Assembly: GCF_002210225.1 (NCBI RefSeq) | Contig: NZ_MWUJ01000002.1 | Span: 62,001 to 126,000 of the forward strand | Length of the DNA: 64,000 bases | Direction of reading: 5' to 3' | DNA from: Geofilum rhodophaeum | Lineage (GTDB): Bacteria; Bacteroidota; Bacteroidia; Bacteroidales; Marinilabiliaceae | In this document: piece after piece, positions 10,639-19,977 of the stretch | Numbering within the stretch: the first letter of the stretch is position 1 | Layout of the letters: each line of letters opens with the position of its first letter | Program-made: the position numbers and the translations under genes | Notes under the pieces: generated by a model | The model's database searches: none | What the model was told of the DNA's origin: nothing | Seen by the model: only the letters and a program-made list of their open reading frames with translations

Positions 10639-11616
10639 TCAACGTACCCTTTCCATTAATCCACGCGCAAAATCTTTTAACTCATCGGCTACTTGGGCAT
10701 TGCCGCCTGCTGCCTGCAGATGGGCCAGGGCCTCCTGATGATAGCTGTCCATGAGTTTTCGGGCCGTATCAGAAACGTTGACCTGGTCGTAAAGGTTACG
10801 TACGGCAGCAATCTTTTCTTCCCGATCGTAATCGCTGCGGCTCATCCAGTTTTGAAGTTCGGCACGGCCGGCGGGAGAGAGACTTTCGAGGGCCTGAAGC
10901 AGAAGGAAGGTTTTTTTGTTGTTGATGATGTCGCCGCCGATGTTTTTGCCAAAGGTGGCGGCATCGCCATAAACATCGAGCCAGTCGTCCTGCAACTGAA
11001 AGGCAATGCCGGCGGCAATGCCAAAGCGATAGAGGGCCTGGGCCTGGGCTTCGCCTGCGCCGCCAATGAGGGCGCCGGTTTGGAGACTGGCCCCGAGCAG
11101 TACGGCGGTCTTGAGTCGTATCATTTCGAGGTAATTTTTGACGCCCACGCTGCTGCTTTGCTCAAATTCCATGTCGTATTGCTGGCCTTCGCAGACTTCG
11201 AGGCCGGTGCGACTGAAGAGCTCGAGTACGGCGCGAAGACTTTCGGAGGGACCACGGGCCACCAGCTGATAGGCGAGGATGGTCATGGCATCGCCGGATA
11301 GTATGGCGGTATTGCTGTCCCACTTCCTGTGCACGGTGGGCCGATTGCGGCGCATGTCGGACTGGTCCATGATGTCGTCGTGCAGGAGGGTGAAGTTGTG
11401 GAAGACTTCGAGACCCAGGGCCGGGTAAAGGCTGTCCTTTACCCGATCGGCGTTGTACAGGGCGCAGCCCAGGAGGCAGAGCACGGGCCGGATGCGCTTT
11501 CCGCCCAGCGATAAAACGTAGGATACGGGGGCGTAGAGGCCCTCGGGGCGACGGTCGCGCACCAGGCGCTCCAGTTCACTTTCAATTTGCTGTCGGTACT
11601 TTTCGGTCAATGTCAT
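10639..11616 (-). CDS. Short-chain polyprenyl diphosphate synthase (trans type)
   Basis: This 325-residue all-alpha isoprenoid synthase has two Asp-rich motifs, LLHDDIMDQ and FQLQDDWLD, plus the GGKRIRP substrate-binding motif. The fifth residue before the first DDxxD is Phe (NFTLLHDD), which usually limits the product to about C15-C20, so farnesyl or geranylgeranyl diphosphate is likely. I prefer the ATG at 11616 (MTLTEKYRQQ) over one nine codons upstream. It lies 41 bp after the RND gene and 60 bp before atpD. Confidence 0.85.
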   Translation of the reverse strand: MTLTEKYRQQIESELERLVRDRRPEGLYAPVSYVLSLGGKRIRPVLCLLGCALYNADRVKDSLYPALGLEVFHNFTLLHDDIMDQSDMRRNRPTVHRKWDSNTAILSGDAMTILAYQLVARGPSESLRAVLELFSRTGLEVCEGQQYDMEFEQSSSVGVKNYLEMIRLKTAVLLGASLQTGALIGGAGEAQAQALYRFGIAAGIAFQLQDDWLDVYGDAATFGKNIGGDIINNKKTFLLLQALESLSPAGRAELQNWMSRSDYDREEKIAAVRNLYDQVNVSDTARKLMDSYHQEALAHLQAAGGNAQVADELKDFARGLMERVR

Positions 11617-11657
11617 GATGCTTTCCGTTTGGGGGTGGTACATGGGTCGAAGGGGGC

Positions 11658-14081
11658 TTAGTCGAGCGGATCGTCGACAGACCGGTCCTTGCTTTGAGGA
11701 TTTCCTTTCCGGGCAATTACGAGCTCGCTGAGCTCGATGTCTTCTTCTTCGTTGTAAATGGCCAGGAGGGGCTCCTTAAACGATTGGTTGGTGATGAAGC
11801 GCTCGAGGGTAAGCAGCAGGGTGGGCAACAATATAAGGTTGGAGAAGAGGGCCACAAAGAGGGTAAAGGCCACCAGCAGGCCCAGGGCGACGGTGCCCCC
11901 AAACTCGGAGAGACTGAAGACGCCGAAGCCGAAGAAGAGGATGATGGAGGTGTAAATCATACTCAGTCCGGTTTCTTTGGTGGCCAGCATTACGGCGGCA
12001 CGTATGTTCCAGTTGGTTTCGCTGAGCTCCTGACGGTACTTGGCCAAAAAGTGGATGGTATCGTCGACCGAGATGCCGAAGGCGATGCTGAAGACCAAGA
12101 TGGTGGAGGGCTTGATGGGGATGCCGAAATAGCCCATGAGGGCGGCGGTGGTGATGAGGGGAATGAGGTTGGGAATAAGTGAGACCAGCACCATGCGCTT
12201 GGAAGAGAACATCCAGGCCATGAAGCTGGCGATGAGGACGACGGCCAAACCGAGACTGAGCAGCAGATTGCGTATGAGGTAGCTGGTGCCGTTGAAGAAG
12301 ACCACACTGGCGCCGGTGAGCAGGGTGTGGTAGTCCTCCGCCGGAAATTCTGCTTCGACGATGGCACGGATTTCGGCATCGAGACGCGCCATTTGTCCGG
12401 TACCCACGTCGGCCATCCGCAGATTGATGCGGGCTTTTTGTCGTGTGCTGTCGATGAAGGTGGCCATCAGCGCACGGGGACCGTCCTGACCGCCCTGCAG
12501 GTGCGACATGATGAAGTTGCGCTCGCGACTGTTGGGAACGCCGTAAAAATCGGGATGTCCGTTGTAATAAGCCTGACGGGCAAATTTTACCACATTGAGA
12601 TAGGAGAGGGGCTTGGACAGTTCGGGCAGGGAGTCGAGCCGCTCCTGCACCCGATTAAGACCTTGCAGGGTGCTGCTTTGCAATACGCCGTTTGGCTTTC
12701 GGGTGTCTATAAGAATCTCGAGGGGCATGAGTCCGCTGAAATGCTGCTCAAAAAACTGCAAATCGGTATACAGCTTGTTGTCGTGGGGCACATCGTCGAG
12801 CATATAGCCGGTGGTATGCATGCGGCCGATGCCGTAAAAGCCTGCCAAAAGTAAAAACAGGGTGAACAGCAGCACTTTGCCCCGATGGTAAAGGGAAATC
12901 TGCAACAGGCGTTCGACGAGCACATTCATCCATTTTCGGTCGAGGTGCTTTACATGCCTTTCTTTGGGGTCGCCCAAAAAGCTGAAGACGATGGGGATGA
13001 GCAAGAGCGAAAGCAAGAAGACCACCATGATGTTGATGGCGGCCACGATGCCGAACTCGACCAGCAAACGACTGCTGGTAAAGACAAAGGTGATGAATCC
13101 GCTGGCGGTGGTGAGGTTGGTCAGAAAGGTGGCGTTGCCGATTTTCCGGATCATGCGTTGCAGCGACTTGATGCGGTTGCCGTGCAGGCGGAATTCCTGA
13201 TGGTATTTGTTGAGCATGAACACCGAATTGGGAATGCCGATGACTATGATCAGGGGCGGAATCATGCCGGTGAGGATGGTGATCTTGTAGCCGAGCAGGG
13301 CCTGACTGCCCAGGGCCCAGATAACGGCAATGCCGACGACCAGCATGGCAAACAGAACGACTTTGAAAGAGCGGAAGAAGAGGAAGATGACCAGGGCGGT
13401 AACGCCCAGGGTCAGGAATATGAACATGTTGAGTTCGCGCTTGACCATTTCGGCAGTTTCTACACGAATGTAGGGGAGACCGGAATAATGCAGGCGGGTC
13501 CCGTTGTTTGCATCGAAGCGGGCCCCGGCGGCTTGGATGCCTTCTATAAGCGCTACACGCTCGGGACTTTGAAGGATCTCAGGCACCAAAAACACGGCCA
13601 TGAGGTAGGTGTGGGTCTCGGGATTGTAGAGTAAGTGTTCGTACAAGGGCAGCTCGCTCAGGCGTTGGGTAAACTGAGCGATGCTTTCAGCCTTCCCTTC
13701 TGTCCACAGCGACTGAACTTCAAACTTCCGCTCATCGGCATTGCGCACCAGGTCGTAGGCATCCAAAACTGAAAAAACGCCGCTTACCCCCTCCAGCGCG
13801 ACCAGCTCGTCTTTCAATTGCAACCATTGCTGCAGGTGCTCCGTATTAAAGAAGGCCGAATCCTGTACAGCAAGCACCACCATTTCGCTGTTGTTCCCAA
13901 ATTCCTGGACAAAATATTCGTTGTCCAAAAATACGGGATCGTCTTCGGGCAATAGGGGGGCATATTGGTAGGACATCTCGATGCGCTGCGACTGGAAAGC
14001 CATAAACAGCGTCATAATGGCCAGAAGAATGAGAATACTGACTCTGTTTCGGAGAATGATTCCGGCTACTTTTACCCACAT
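11658..14081 (-). CDS. RND/MMPL-family membrane transporter
   Basis: This 807-residue protein has the duplicated RND layout: one span near residues 10-28, a periplasmic loop, then about five spans (FIFLTLGVTALVIFLFFRSF onward), repeated in the second half (LLLSLGLAVVLIASFMAWMF). GISVDDTIHFLAKYR in the second half carries the acidic pair typical of MMPL/SSD proteins. It ends in a charged cytosolic tail (NEEEDIELSELV). Homologues export lipids or hydrophobic compounds. Co-transcription with the prenyl synthase is possible but the cargo is unknown. Confidence 0.82.
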   Translation of the reverse strand: MWVKVAGIILRNRVSILILLAIMTLFMAFQSQRIEMSYQYAPLLPEDDPVFLDNEYFVQEFGNNSEMVVLAVQDSAFFNTEHLQQWLQLKDELVALEGVSGVFSVLDAYDLVRNADERKFEVQSLWTEGKAESIAQFTQRLSELPLYEHLLYNPETHTYLMAVFLVPEILQSPERVALIEGIQAAGARFDANNGTRLHYSGLPYIRVETAEMVKRELNMFIFLTLGVTALVIFLFFRSFKVVLFAMLVVGIAVIWALGSQALLGYKITILTGMIPPLIIVIGIPNSVFMLNKYHQEFRLHGNRIKSLQRMIRKIGNATFLTNLTTASGFITFVFTSSRLLVEFGIVAAINIMVVFLLSLLLIPIVFSFLGDPKERHVKHLDRKWMNVLVERLLQISLYHRGKVLLFTLFLLLAGFYGIGRMHTTGYMLDDVPHDNKLYTDLQFFEQHFSGLMPLEILIDTRKPNGVLQSSTLQGLNRVQERLDSLPELSKPLSYLNVVKFARQAYYNGHPDFYGVPNSRERNFIMSHLQGGQDGPRALMATFIDSTRQKARINLRMADVGTGQMARLDAEIRAIVEAEFPAEDYHTLLTGASVVFFNGTSYLIRNLLLSLGLAVVLIASFMAWMFSSKRMVLVSLIPNLIPLITTAALMGYFGIPIKPSTILVFSIAFGISVDDTIHFLAKYRQELSETNWNIRAAVMLATKETGLSMIYTSIILFFGFGVFSLSEFGGTVALGLLVAFTLFVALFSNLILLPTLLLTLERFITNQSFKEPLLAIYNEEEDIELSELVIARKGNPQSKDRSVDDPLD

Positions 14082-14465
14082 AATTGGCCCAATAAACGGT
14101 TCGTCGTGAAAAATGCTGCGAATTTACTGAAAAAATAACAACTTAGGCGCCTCTAAAAGGAGAAGGATCTTTTTTGAGGAGCACCACCAAAGACCAGACA
14201 AGAAAGCAGTTTTTCTCCACCAACAACCCAAACTAATTGATAAAGCCACCCCAAAATTGCAGGTCTGACAGAAAATCCTCACTTTTGCGGATTCTGTTAA
14301 AACAAGTCCTGATTTTTAAAAAAAAGATACACAAGCCGGTATAAGAAGTGGCAATACTTGACCAATAAGGGCTTAAACTTTTAAAAAAAAATCTAAAAGA
14401 GTAACCAAAAAACAAAGTATTCGTAACATTCACTCAAGCATAAAATTGATTAAAGGACGGACGAT
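14082..14465. other. Divergent intergenic region without a recognised gene
   Basis: This 384-bp AT-rich gap with several A-runs separates the minus-strand RND gene from the plus-strand chemosensory locus. It must hold both promoters, but I found no convincing TAnnTTTG box with a TTG at -33. A 66-codon minus-strand frame at 14233-14433 has no family features and is probably chance. Confidence 0.6.
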
Positions 14466-14981
14466 ATGAAGAAAATTTATGTTTTACTCCTGTTGTTGAT
14501 GCTGCCCATGGCCACCATGGTTGCACAGGAAGCGAAATTTAAGGCGGTTTTTACCCTGAATTTTATACGCTATATTGGTTGGCCGGATCAGTCGCTGCAG
14601 GGCGATTTTGTGATCGGCGTGGTACGCAACAGGGAGGTGGCCGACTGGATCAGAGACCAGTCTGCCGGCAAAAAATTCGGTTTCCAGGACATTGTGGTCA
14701 GGGAATACCGAAGTATTGAAGAAGTCGATGGCTGCCAGGTTATATTTGTGTCCTCGGCCATCAACATTCGAAACAACTCGGAAGTATTGATCGAAAAGGC
14801 CAGACAAACCAACAGCCTTATCGTTTCCGAAGCTGAAGGAGCTACGGCACATGGAGCGGCCATCAATTTTGTGGTCCGCGACGGGGTGTTGAAATTTGAG
14901 TTGCATAAGGGCAATGCCGCCTGGATGGGTCTGCAGTTCAGTTCCCGTTTGGAAGGGATGGCCGCAGCCATCAACCTGTAG
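14466..14981 (+). CDS. YfiR/HmsC-like periplasmic protein (DUF4154)
   Basis: This 171-residue protein has a signal peptide (MKKIYVLLLLLMLPMATMVA, cleavage after about residue 20) and the YfiR pattern: KAVFTLNFIRYIGWPDQ, a GVVRNREVADWI segment, then CQVIFVSSAI and VSEAEGATAHGAAINFV. In Pseudomonas YfiR is a periplasmic redox/envelope sensor that restrains a diguanylate cyclase. No cyclase is encoded here. The next plus-strand gene is the MCP, so it may modulate the chemosensory signal from the periplasm. The C-terminus ends in a hydrophobic helix. Confidence 0.78.
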   Translation: MKKIYVLLLLLMLPMATMVAQEAKFKAVFTLNFIRYIGWPDQSLQGDFVIGVVRNREVADWIRDQSAGKKFGFQDIVVREYRSIEEVDGCQVIFVSSAINIRNNSEVLIEKARQTNSLIVSEAEGATAHGAAINFVVRDGVLKFELHKGNAAWMGLQFSSRLEGMAAAINL

Positions 14982-15013
14982 CAGCTTTTCTGCTGAGGTA
15001 TACCTAATAAGGA

Positions 15014-15063
15014 CTCCCTTTCCCTGCTGATGATTTTCAGAAAGGGAGCAGGGTGTCGTTTTT
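15014..15063 (+). terminator. Terminator or attenuator hairpin before the MCP gene
   Basis: A 9-bp stem CTCCCTTTC/GAAAGGGAG (15014-15022 with 15040-15048) is followed by a short T-run at 15059-15063. An alternative stem CCCTGC/GCAGGG (15022-15027 with 15048-15053) shares bases with the first, so the two are mutually exclusive. It would end or attenuate the YfiR-like transcript 38 bp before the MCP. Confidence 0.5.
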
Positions 15064-15100
15064 AAAATAGTTACTTATATTTATTAGAAATCTGCAAGGC

Positions 15101-16822
15101 ATGAAGATGAAACTGAATTTGGGCCAGAACTTTTTAATCCGCCATAAACTATTGTACGGATTTGGCCTGATCCTGGTGGTCGTGTTGCTGAACGCCATTC
15201 TCTCGGTAACTACCCTGGTACGCAGTACCCGGTTGAACAATCTGGTGACAGAGACTTATAGCCCCACCGTACAGGCGCTGGGCGATTTGGATAACATGAT
15301 TACCCAAAGTAAGATGTTGATCCGCAACTGGGTGTTTGTTGACAAGCAGCCGGGCACGCCCGATAAAGTGCGCCTGGCCGATTTGCATGCGAAGGACTGG
15401 CCCGAGCTTCAGGAAAGGCTGTTGCCCCTGACCGAAAACTGGGAAAAGGAAGAAGATGTAGCCTTGCTCCAGGAAGTTACCCACCAGATGGACTCCCTCT
15501 TTGGGATGCACCGCTACGTGATGGAGAGTCTCAATTCCTTTGATGCCTACGAAGATGTGATGGTGTTTTTTGAAGCGGAAGATATGGTTATGGAGGGCCG
15601 CGGCATCATGTCCCTTTCGGATGAAATTGCAGGGAAAGTTGGTGCACTGGCCAGCCAATCGGAACAGCTCAACAATGATGCCTTGGCCGATATGGAGAGT
15701 GCTTTTACCACCTTGGGCTGGGTTGTTGTATTGATGGGAATTATCCTCATCGTGGCTTCATTGGCCATCGCCTGGCTGCTGTATTCTGCCATTGTGGTGC
15801 CGCTGACCAAGGGCGTGACCTTTGCCCAGGCCATTGGTAAGGGCGACCTGACCGCCGAGGTGGACATCCGTCAAAACGACGAAATTGGGATTTTGGCTAC
15901 CGAGCTCAGCAACATGGCCAGCAACCTTAAAAGAACCGTTCTTTCGATCAAGGAGAATGCCAACAATCTGGTTTACTCGAGCGACACGCTTAAAACCAGC
16001 TCTATGCAACTTTCCCGCGGTTCGGCCGATCAGGCTGCTTCTGCCGAGGAAGTATCCACTTCTATTGAAGAAATGGTGGCCAACATAGATCAAAATACCG
16101 ATAACGCCATTCAGACCGAGAAAATTACGGTAGAAACCGCCAAGGACGTTAACATTGCCAATGAGTTGAGTTCAGAAGCGGCTCAGGCGATGCAGGCCAT
16201 TTCGGAGAAAATTTCGATGATCAGCGACATTGCTTTCCAGACCAACATTCTGGCACTGAATGCGGCTGTTGAGGCGGCACGTGCCGGCGAGCATGGCCGG
16301 GGCTTTTCGGTAGTTGCCGCAGAGGTACGCAAGCTGGCCGAACGCAGTAAGGTGGCTGCCGATGAAATTGTTACCCTGGTAAGCCGTGGACTCAAGGTTT
16401 CACATGAGGCCGGAGAAAAGGCTCGCCTGTTGGTGCCCGACATCGAAAAGACCACTTTGTTGATTAAGGAAATTGCAGCTGCCAGTATGGAACAGAAGAC
16501 CGGAGCCGATCAGATCAACCTGGCCATGCAACAACTCAATATGATTACTCAGGAAAATGCTTCCAGCTCCGATGAACTGACTCAAAGTTCAGACCAACTG
16601 TCGGTATTGGCACAGAATCTTCAGGAAGCCGTGGGCTATTTCAACATTGGCATTGAAGAACAAAAACAAAAGAACCAGGCAAAGGAAACCGCCACAGCGA
16701 GCAGTCCCAAACCCAAGCAGGCCGGAGCGACTGCTCCGGGGTCTTCGGCCAAAAAGGATTTGAAACAGGACCTTTCGAATCTGGGCAAGGAATTTGACCT
16801 GGACAATTATGAGAAGTTCTAA
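15101..16822 (+). CDS. Methyl-accepting chemotaxis protein with C-terminal CheR tether
   Basis: This 573-residue transmembrane receptor has TM1 at about 18-40, an all-alpha periplasmic sensor at about 41-203 (four-helix-bundle type), TM2 at about 205-233, HAMP at about 230-285, and a signalling hairpin whose tip includes [20 protein letters not shown] (379-398). The hairpin is followed by a flexible Lys/Gln/Ala/Ser-rich linker (about 525-560). The last five residues are NYEKF, which fits the aromatic-x-x-aromatic tether that recruits CheR or CheB. It is the only MCP in the window and is the likely input of the CheA at 17932. Confidence 0.95.
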   Translation: MKMKLNLGQNFLIRHKLLYGFGLILVVVLLNAILSVTTLVRSTRLNNLVTETYSPTVQALGDLDNMITQSKMLIRNWVFVDKQPGTPDKVRLADLHAKDWPELQERLLPLTENWEKEEDVALLQEVTHQMDSLFGMHRYVMESLNSFDAYEDVMVFFEAEDMVMEGRGIMSLSDEIAGKVGALASQSEQLNNDALADMESAFTTLGWVVVLMGIILIVASLAIAWLLYSAIVVPLTKGVTFAQAIGKGDLTAEVDIRQNDEIGILATELSNMASNLKRTVLSIKENANNLVYSSDTLKTSSMQLSRGSADQAASAEEVSTSIEEMVANIDQNTDNAIQTEKITVETAKDVNIANELSSEAAQAMQAISEKISMISDIAFQTNILALNAAVEAARAGEHGRGFSVVAAEVRKLAERSKVAADEIVTLVSRGLKVSHEAGEKARLLVPDIEKTTLLIKEIAAASMEQKTGADQINLAMQQLNMITQENASSSDELTQSSDQLSVLAQNLQEAVGYFNIGIEEQKQKNQAKETATASSPKPKQAGATAPGSSAKKDLKQDLSNLGKEFDLDNYEKF

Positions 16823-16846
16823 AATGCTGCCCTTAAAATTCAGTTT

Positions 16847-17170
16847 ATGACAGAAAATTTCAGCATAGCGTTTAAAGAAGACAATGGCGAGACCGCCATT
16901 GTCTTTGGTGGTCAATTAACCATCCCTTTTATTCAAAAGCTGACTCAGGAGGTGAAGGAAAAGCTGGGCCAGCCTAAGGCTTTACATCTGGTGGTGAAGG
17001 AAGTGGAAAACATCGACCTGACCTTCATTCAATTGCTGTATGCACTAAAAAACACCGGGAAAAAACTGGGTTATCCGGTTGATTTGCAAATGGAGTTGCC
17101 CGACGACCTGAGCAGCTTAATGGTCAATGCCGGTTTTGGTCAACTCCTGAACCAAGAGAAGAAAAACTAA
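16847..17170 (+). CDS. STAS-domain protein (anti-anti-sigma-like)
   Basis: This 107-residue single-domain protein fits STAS by pattern: a beta strand TAIVFGGQLTIPFIQKL, then KALHLVVKEVENIDLTFIQL. At the phospho-site of SpoIIAA-type proteins it has Asp57-Leu58-Thr59 rather than Asp-Ser-Ser, so Thr59 could be phosphorylated. It sits 24 bp after the MCP gene and 33 bp before cheY. A SpoIIE-type phosphatase is encoded later in the locus, so partner switching is plausible. The direct partner is unknown. Confidence 0.75.
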   Translation: MTENFSIAFKEDNGETAIVFGGQLTIPFIQKLTQEVKEKLGQPKALHLVVKEVENIDLTFIQLLYALKNTGKKLGYPVDLQMELPDDLSSLMVNAGFGQLLNQEKKN

Positions 17171-17203
17171 ACAGAAGCAAACAATAACAATAACACATTT
17201 ATT

Positions 17204-17569
17204 ATGGCAAAAACGGTTCTAATCGTAGACGATTCAGAAAGTATCCGGGAAGTAGTCAATTTCACCCTGCAAAACGAGGGTTACGATGTTTTAGTGGGAA
17301 TCGATGGTGAGGACGCCCTGAAGTTTCTGGACGGACGACATATCGATATCATCATTACCGACCTGCATATGCCCAACCTCGACGGCCTGGGATTGATTCG
17401 CAAAGTTCGTGAAATGGAGAACTACAAACACATTCCCATTTTATTCCTGACCACCGAATCACAGGCGGCCAAGAAAATGGAAGCCAAAGAGGCAGGTGCC
17501 ACAGGCTGGATCATCAAACCTTTTGTACCCGCCAAACTGCTTTCTGCCATTTCAAGAGTAATTCGATAA
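17204..17569 (+). CDS. cheY: CheY-type response regulator
   Basis: This 121-residue single receiver domain has the acidic pair Asp9-Asp10, phospho-acceptor Asp53 (ITDLHMPNLDG), the Thr of LFLTTES, and the conserved Lys of IIKPF near residue 105. All key residues are present. It is probably phosphorylated by the CheA at 17932. With no flagellar genes in the window, its target could be a gliding or pilus motor or another output. Confidence 0.93.
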   Translation: MAKTVLIVDDSESIREVVNFTLQNEGYDVLVGIDGEDALKFLDGRHIDIIITDLHMPNLDGLGLIRKVREMENYKHIPILFLTTESQAAKKMEAKEAGATGWIIKPFVPAKLLSAISRVIR

Positions 17570-17580
17570 GCAACAAAAAC

Positions 17581-17901
17581 ATGCTTACGGAAATAAAGAA
17601 TCAGTTCTACAACGATACGCTGGAGACCCTGATCTCGATTCAGGAGGCCTTGTCGGAAACACCACCGGAGGGGGAGGAAGAGCGCAATATGGTAGAAAGA
17701 GTTTTTACTGTTTCTCATCAAATCAGCGGCACAGGACCCATGCTGGGTTTCGACAACAGTGCGCTCCTTTCGAGAAAACTGGAACGTACTTTCTACGAAA
17801 TCCGTTCGGGTAAACGTACGCTTACAGCACAGCTGCTGACACAAACACAGCGTACCATTCAAAACCTTTTGGAGGTGCTGCAAAAGGAGCAGGGAGAATA
17901 A
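17581..17901 (+). CDS. Stand-alone HPt-like protein
   Basis: This 106-residue helical protein resembles the P1 domain of the adjacent CheA. Its VSHQISGTGPMLGF (from residue 45) lines up with MHSLKGGGAMFGF of CheA. The phospho-accepting His (His46) is kept, but the Lys two residues before the Gly is Ser. It starts 11 bp after cheY. It could accept phosphate from the response regulator or CheA, or act as a phosphate sink. The assignment rests on the motif and position. Confidence 0.65.
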   Translation: MLTEIKNQFYNDTLETLISIQEALSETPPEGEEERNMVERVFTVSHQISGTGPMLGFDNSALLSRKLERTFYEIRSGKRTLTAQLLTQTQRTIQNLLEVLQKEQGE

Positions 17902-17931
17902 TTAATTAAATGGCCTAAGGCAGGAGCGAAT

Positions 17932-19965
17932 ATGATAGATAAGTTTAGGGCAAAATTTGTTGAAGAGTCGACCGACAATGTCCACGATCTGGAGGAAGCA
18001 CTTTTTCTTCTGGAAAAAGACATGGACAATAAGGAGTTGATTGAGCGTATTTTCAGGGCTATGCACTCTCTGAAAGGGGGCGGAGCCATGTTTGGATTCA
18101 ACCATTTGAGTGAATTCACGCACCACCTCGAAACCATCTTCGACTGGGTTAGAACCAACAAACTCAAAGTCACTACCGACCTGATTACGCTGACCTTTTC
18201 GGCCATTGATCAAATTAAATTTCTGCTTAAAACAGGTGATCTAAGCGCTGCGGAAGACCTCAATGCGCAACAGAACTTTATTCAGCGCCTGCAGGCCTTC
18301 CTGTCGGGCGAAGGAAGCACCGGACCGAGCGGAGCGGCTGCCTCGCAGACCGCTGCAGCGCCGGAAGAATCAGACGAAAAGACCTATCTGATCAGCTTCA
18401 TCCCCCAGAAAGAACTCCTGCAAAACGGAACCAATCCCCTGTATCTGCTGGACGACATTCATGCTCTGGGCCAGGCTTTGACCTTGGCTTATACCCACAA
18501 GGTTCCTTCCCTGGACCTCATCGATGCAGAGGCCAACTACTGTCTTTGGCAGATTCTGGTGAGCACCGCCGAATCGATCAACGAAATAAAGGACGTTTTC
18601 ATCTTTGTAGAGGACGAGTGTGAACTGCATATCGACCAGGTGGCCGGTCGCAATATTCTCCAGGATAAGGAAGTGCTGGAAAAGACTGAAAAAGCTGTCA
18701 AAAACAGCACCCTGTTAACGGTAGAGGATTTTAAACTGGAAAACCAGGCGCCGGTAGCAGGCCCTGCACCACAAACCGAAGAAAAAAAGAAGGCAGCCAT
18801 TAAGGAACACAAGATTTCAAGTATACGTGTTTCTTCCCATAAAATTGATGAACTGGTAACCCTGGTCAGTGAGCTGGTAACCCTCCAGGCCCAATTGAGT
18901 CTGTATGCCGAAAACACTCAGGATGCCACCATGCTCTCGATGAGCGAGAATGTTCAGAAGCTGTCGCGACAACTCCGTGAAAATGCCTTCGACATCAGCC
19001 TTATTCCGCTGCAAAGCGAACTCATGCGCTTTCAGCGCTTGGTCAGGGACCTGTCTAAAGACCAGGGCAAGGACATAGACTTTGTAATTGAAGGGGGCGA
19101 CCTGGAACTGGATAAGAACATTATTGAAAACCTAACGGACCCCTTGCTGCACATTTTGCGCAACTCCATTGACCACGGCATTGAGGTTCCGGAAGACCGT
19201 ATTAAGGCAGGAAAAGCGCCCAAAGGCAACATCCTCTTTAAAGCCTTTTATTCCGGTGCCAACGTAATCATAGAAATATCCGACGACGGCAAAGGCATTG
19301 ATGCAGAGCTTATCCGACAGAAAGCCATTGCTAAAGGATTGATTGAAAGCGACGCGGCGCTCACAGAAAAGGAGGTGCTCGATTTGATTTTTGTAAGTGG
19401 ATTCAGCACCCGCGAAGTGGTGTCCGACGTATCGGGCAGAGGGGTTGGTATGGATGTGGTCAAACGCAAACTGGCCAACATCCGCGGAGAAGTCAGCATC
19501 GAATCGGAAAAAGGCAAGGGAACCCTCATCAGCATTACCCTGCCTATGACCCTCTCCATCATCGACGGATTGTTGGTGGGCGTAGGCGAAAACCAGTACG
19601 TCATTCCCATATCGGCCATCGATAAACTATATGCCCTGCAACCGGAACAATTAAAACAATCTTTCAACCAGGTGGTGGTCATTGATAATGAACAATATCC
19701 TTACATCGACCTCAGAAAGGTTTTTAAAGTGTCGGATGCCGAAGACAGGGAACAACTGCAAATGATAATGGTAAAGGCCGAAGACCGACTAACCGGTTTG
19801 CTGGTCGACGCGGTAATAGGCGAGTACCAAACGGTGGTAAAACCGCTCGGACGTTATCTGAAAAAACAGGAAATTTTATCCGGCGCCTCCATTATGGGCG
19901 ACGGAACCATCGCCCTGGTAATAGACACCACGCGTTTGCTCCAAAAACAAAAAAACAGGAAATAA
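17932..19965 (+). CDS. cheA: Chemotaxis histidine kinase CheA
   Basis: The 677-residue kinase has all CheA parts in order: P1/HPt with His45 (MHSLKGGGAMFGF), a variable P2-like region (about 130-270), P3 dimerisation (IRVSSHKIDELVTLVSELVT), a P4 ATPase domain with N box (LLHILRNSIDHGIE) and G boxes (DDGKGID, GRGVGMDVVK), and a P5 CheW-like domain at the C-terminus (DGLLVGVGENQYVIPISAID). An AGGAG at 17922-17926 may serve the ATG at 17932. It autophosphorylates in a receptor array and passes phosphate to CheY and CheB. Confidence 0.97.
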   Translation: MIDKFRAKFVEESTDNVHDLEEALFLLEKDMDNKELIERIFRAMHSLKGGGAMFGFNHLSEFTHHLETIFDWVRTNKLKVTTDLITLTFSAIDQIKFLLKTGDLSAAEDLNAQQNFIQRLQAFLSGEGSTGPSGAAASQTAAAPEESDEKTYLISFIPQKELLQNGTNPLYLLDDIHALGQALTLAYTHKVPSLDLIDAEANYCLWQILVSTAESINEIKDVFIFVEDECELHIDQVAGRNILQDKEVLEKTEKAVKNSTLLTVEDFKLENQAPVAGPAPQTEEKKKAAIKEHKISSIRVSSHKIDELVTLVSELVTLQAQLSLYAENTQDATMLSMSENVQKLSRQLRENAFDISLIPLQSELMRFQRLVRDLSKDQGKDIDFVIEGGDLELDKNIIENLTDPLLHILRNSIDHGIEVPEDRIKAGKAPKGNILFKAFYSGANVIIEISDDGKGIDAELIRQKAIAKGLIESDAALTEKEVLDLIFVSGFSTREVVSDVSGRGVGMDVVKRKLANIRGEVSIESEKGKGTLISITLPMTLSIIDGLLVGVGENQYVIPISAIDKLYALQPEQLKQSFNQVVVIDNEQYPYIDLRKVFKVSDAEDREQLQMIMVKAEDRLTGLLVDAVIGEYQTVVKPLGRYLKKQEILSGASIMGDGTIALVIDTTRLLQKQKNRK

Positions 19966-19977
19966 GCCACACTGCAT

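Noticed and set aside
12885-13634. 249-codon plus-strand open frame rich in Asp, Glu, Gly and His
   Set aside because: The composition is what results from reading membrane-span codons of the RND transporter in antisense.
14233-14433. 66-codon minus-strand frame in the intergenic gap
   Set aside because: Phe/Ser-rich AT-driven sequence with no start context or recognisable motif.
16276-16285. GGCACGTGCC palindrome in the MCP gene
   Set aside because: It shares the CACGTG core with parS, but the flanks (GG/CC) do not match the GTT(T/C)C arms and codons for Ala-Arg-Ala-Gly explain it.
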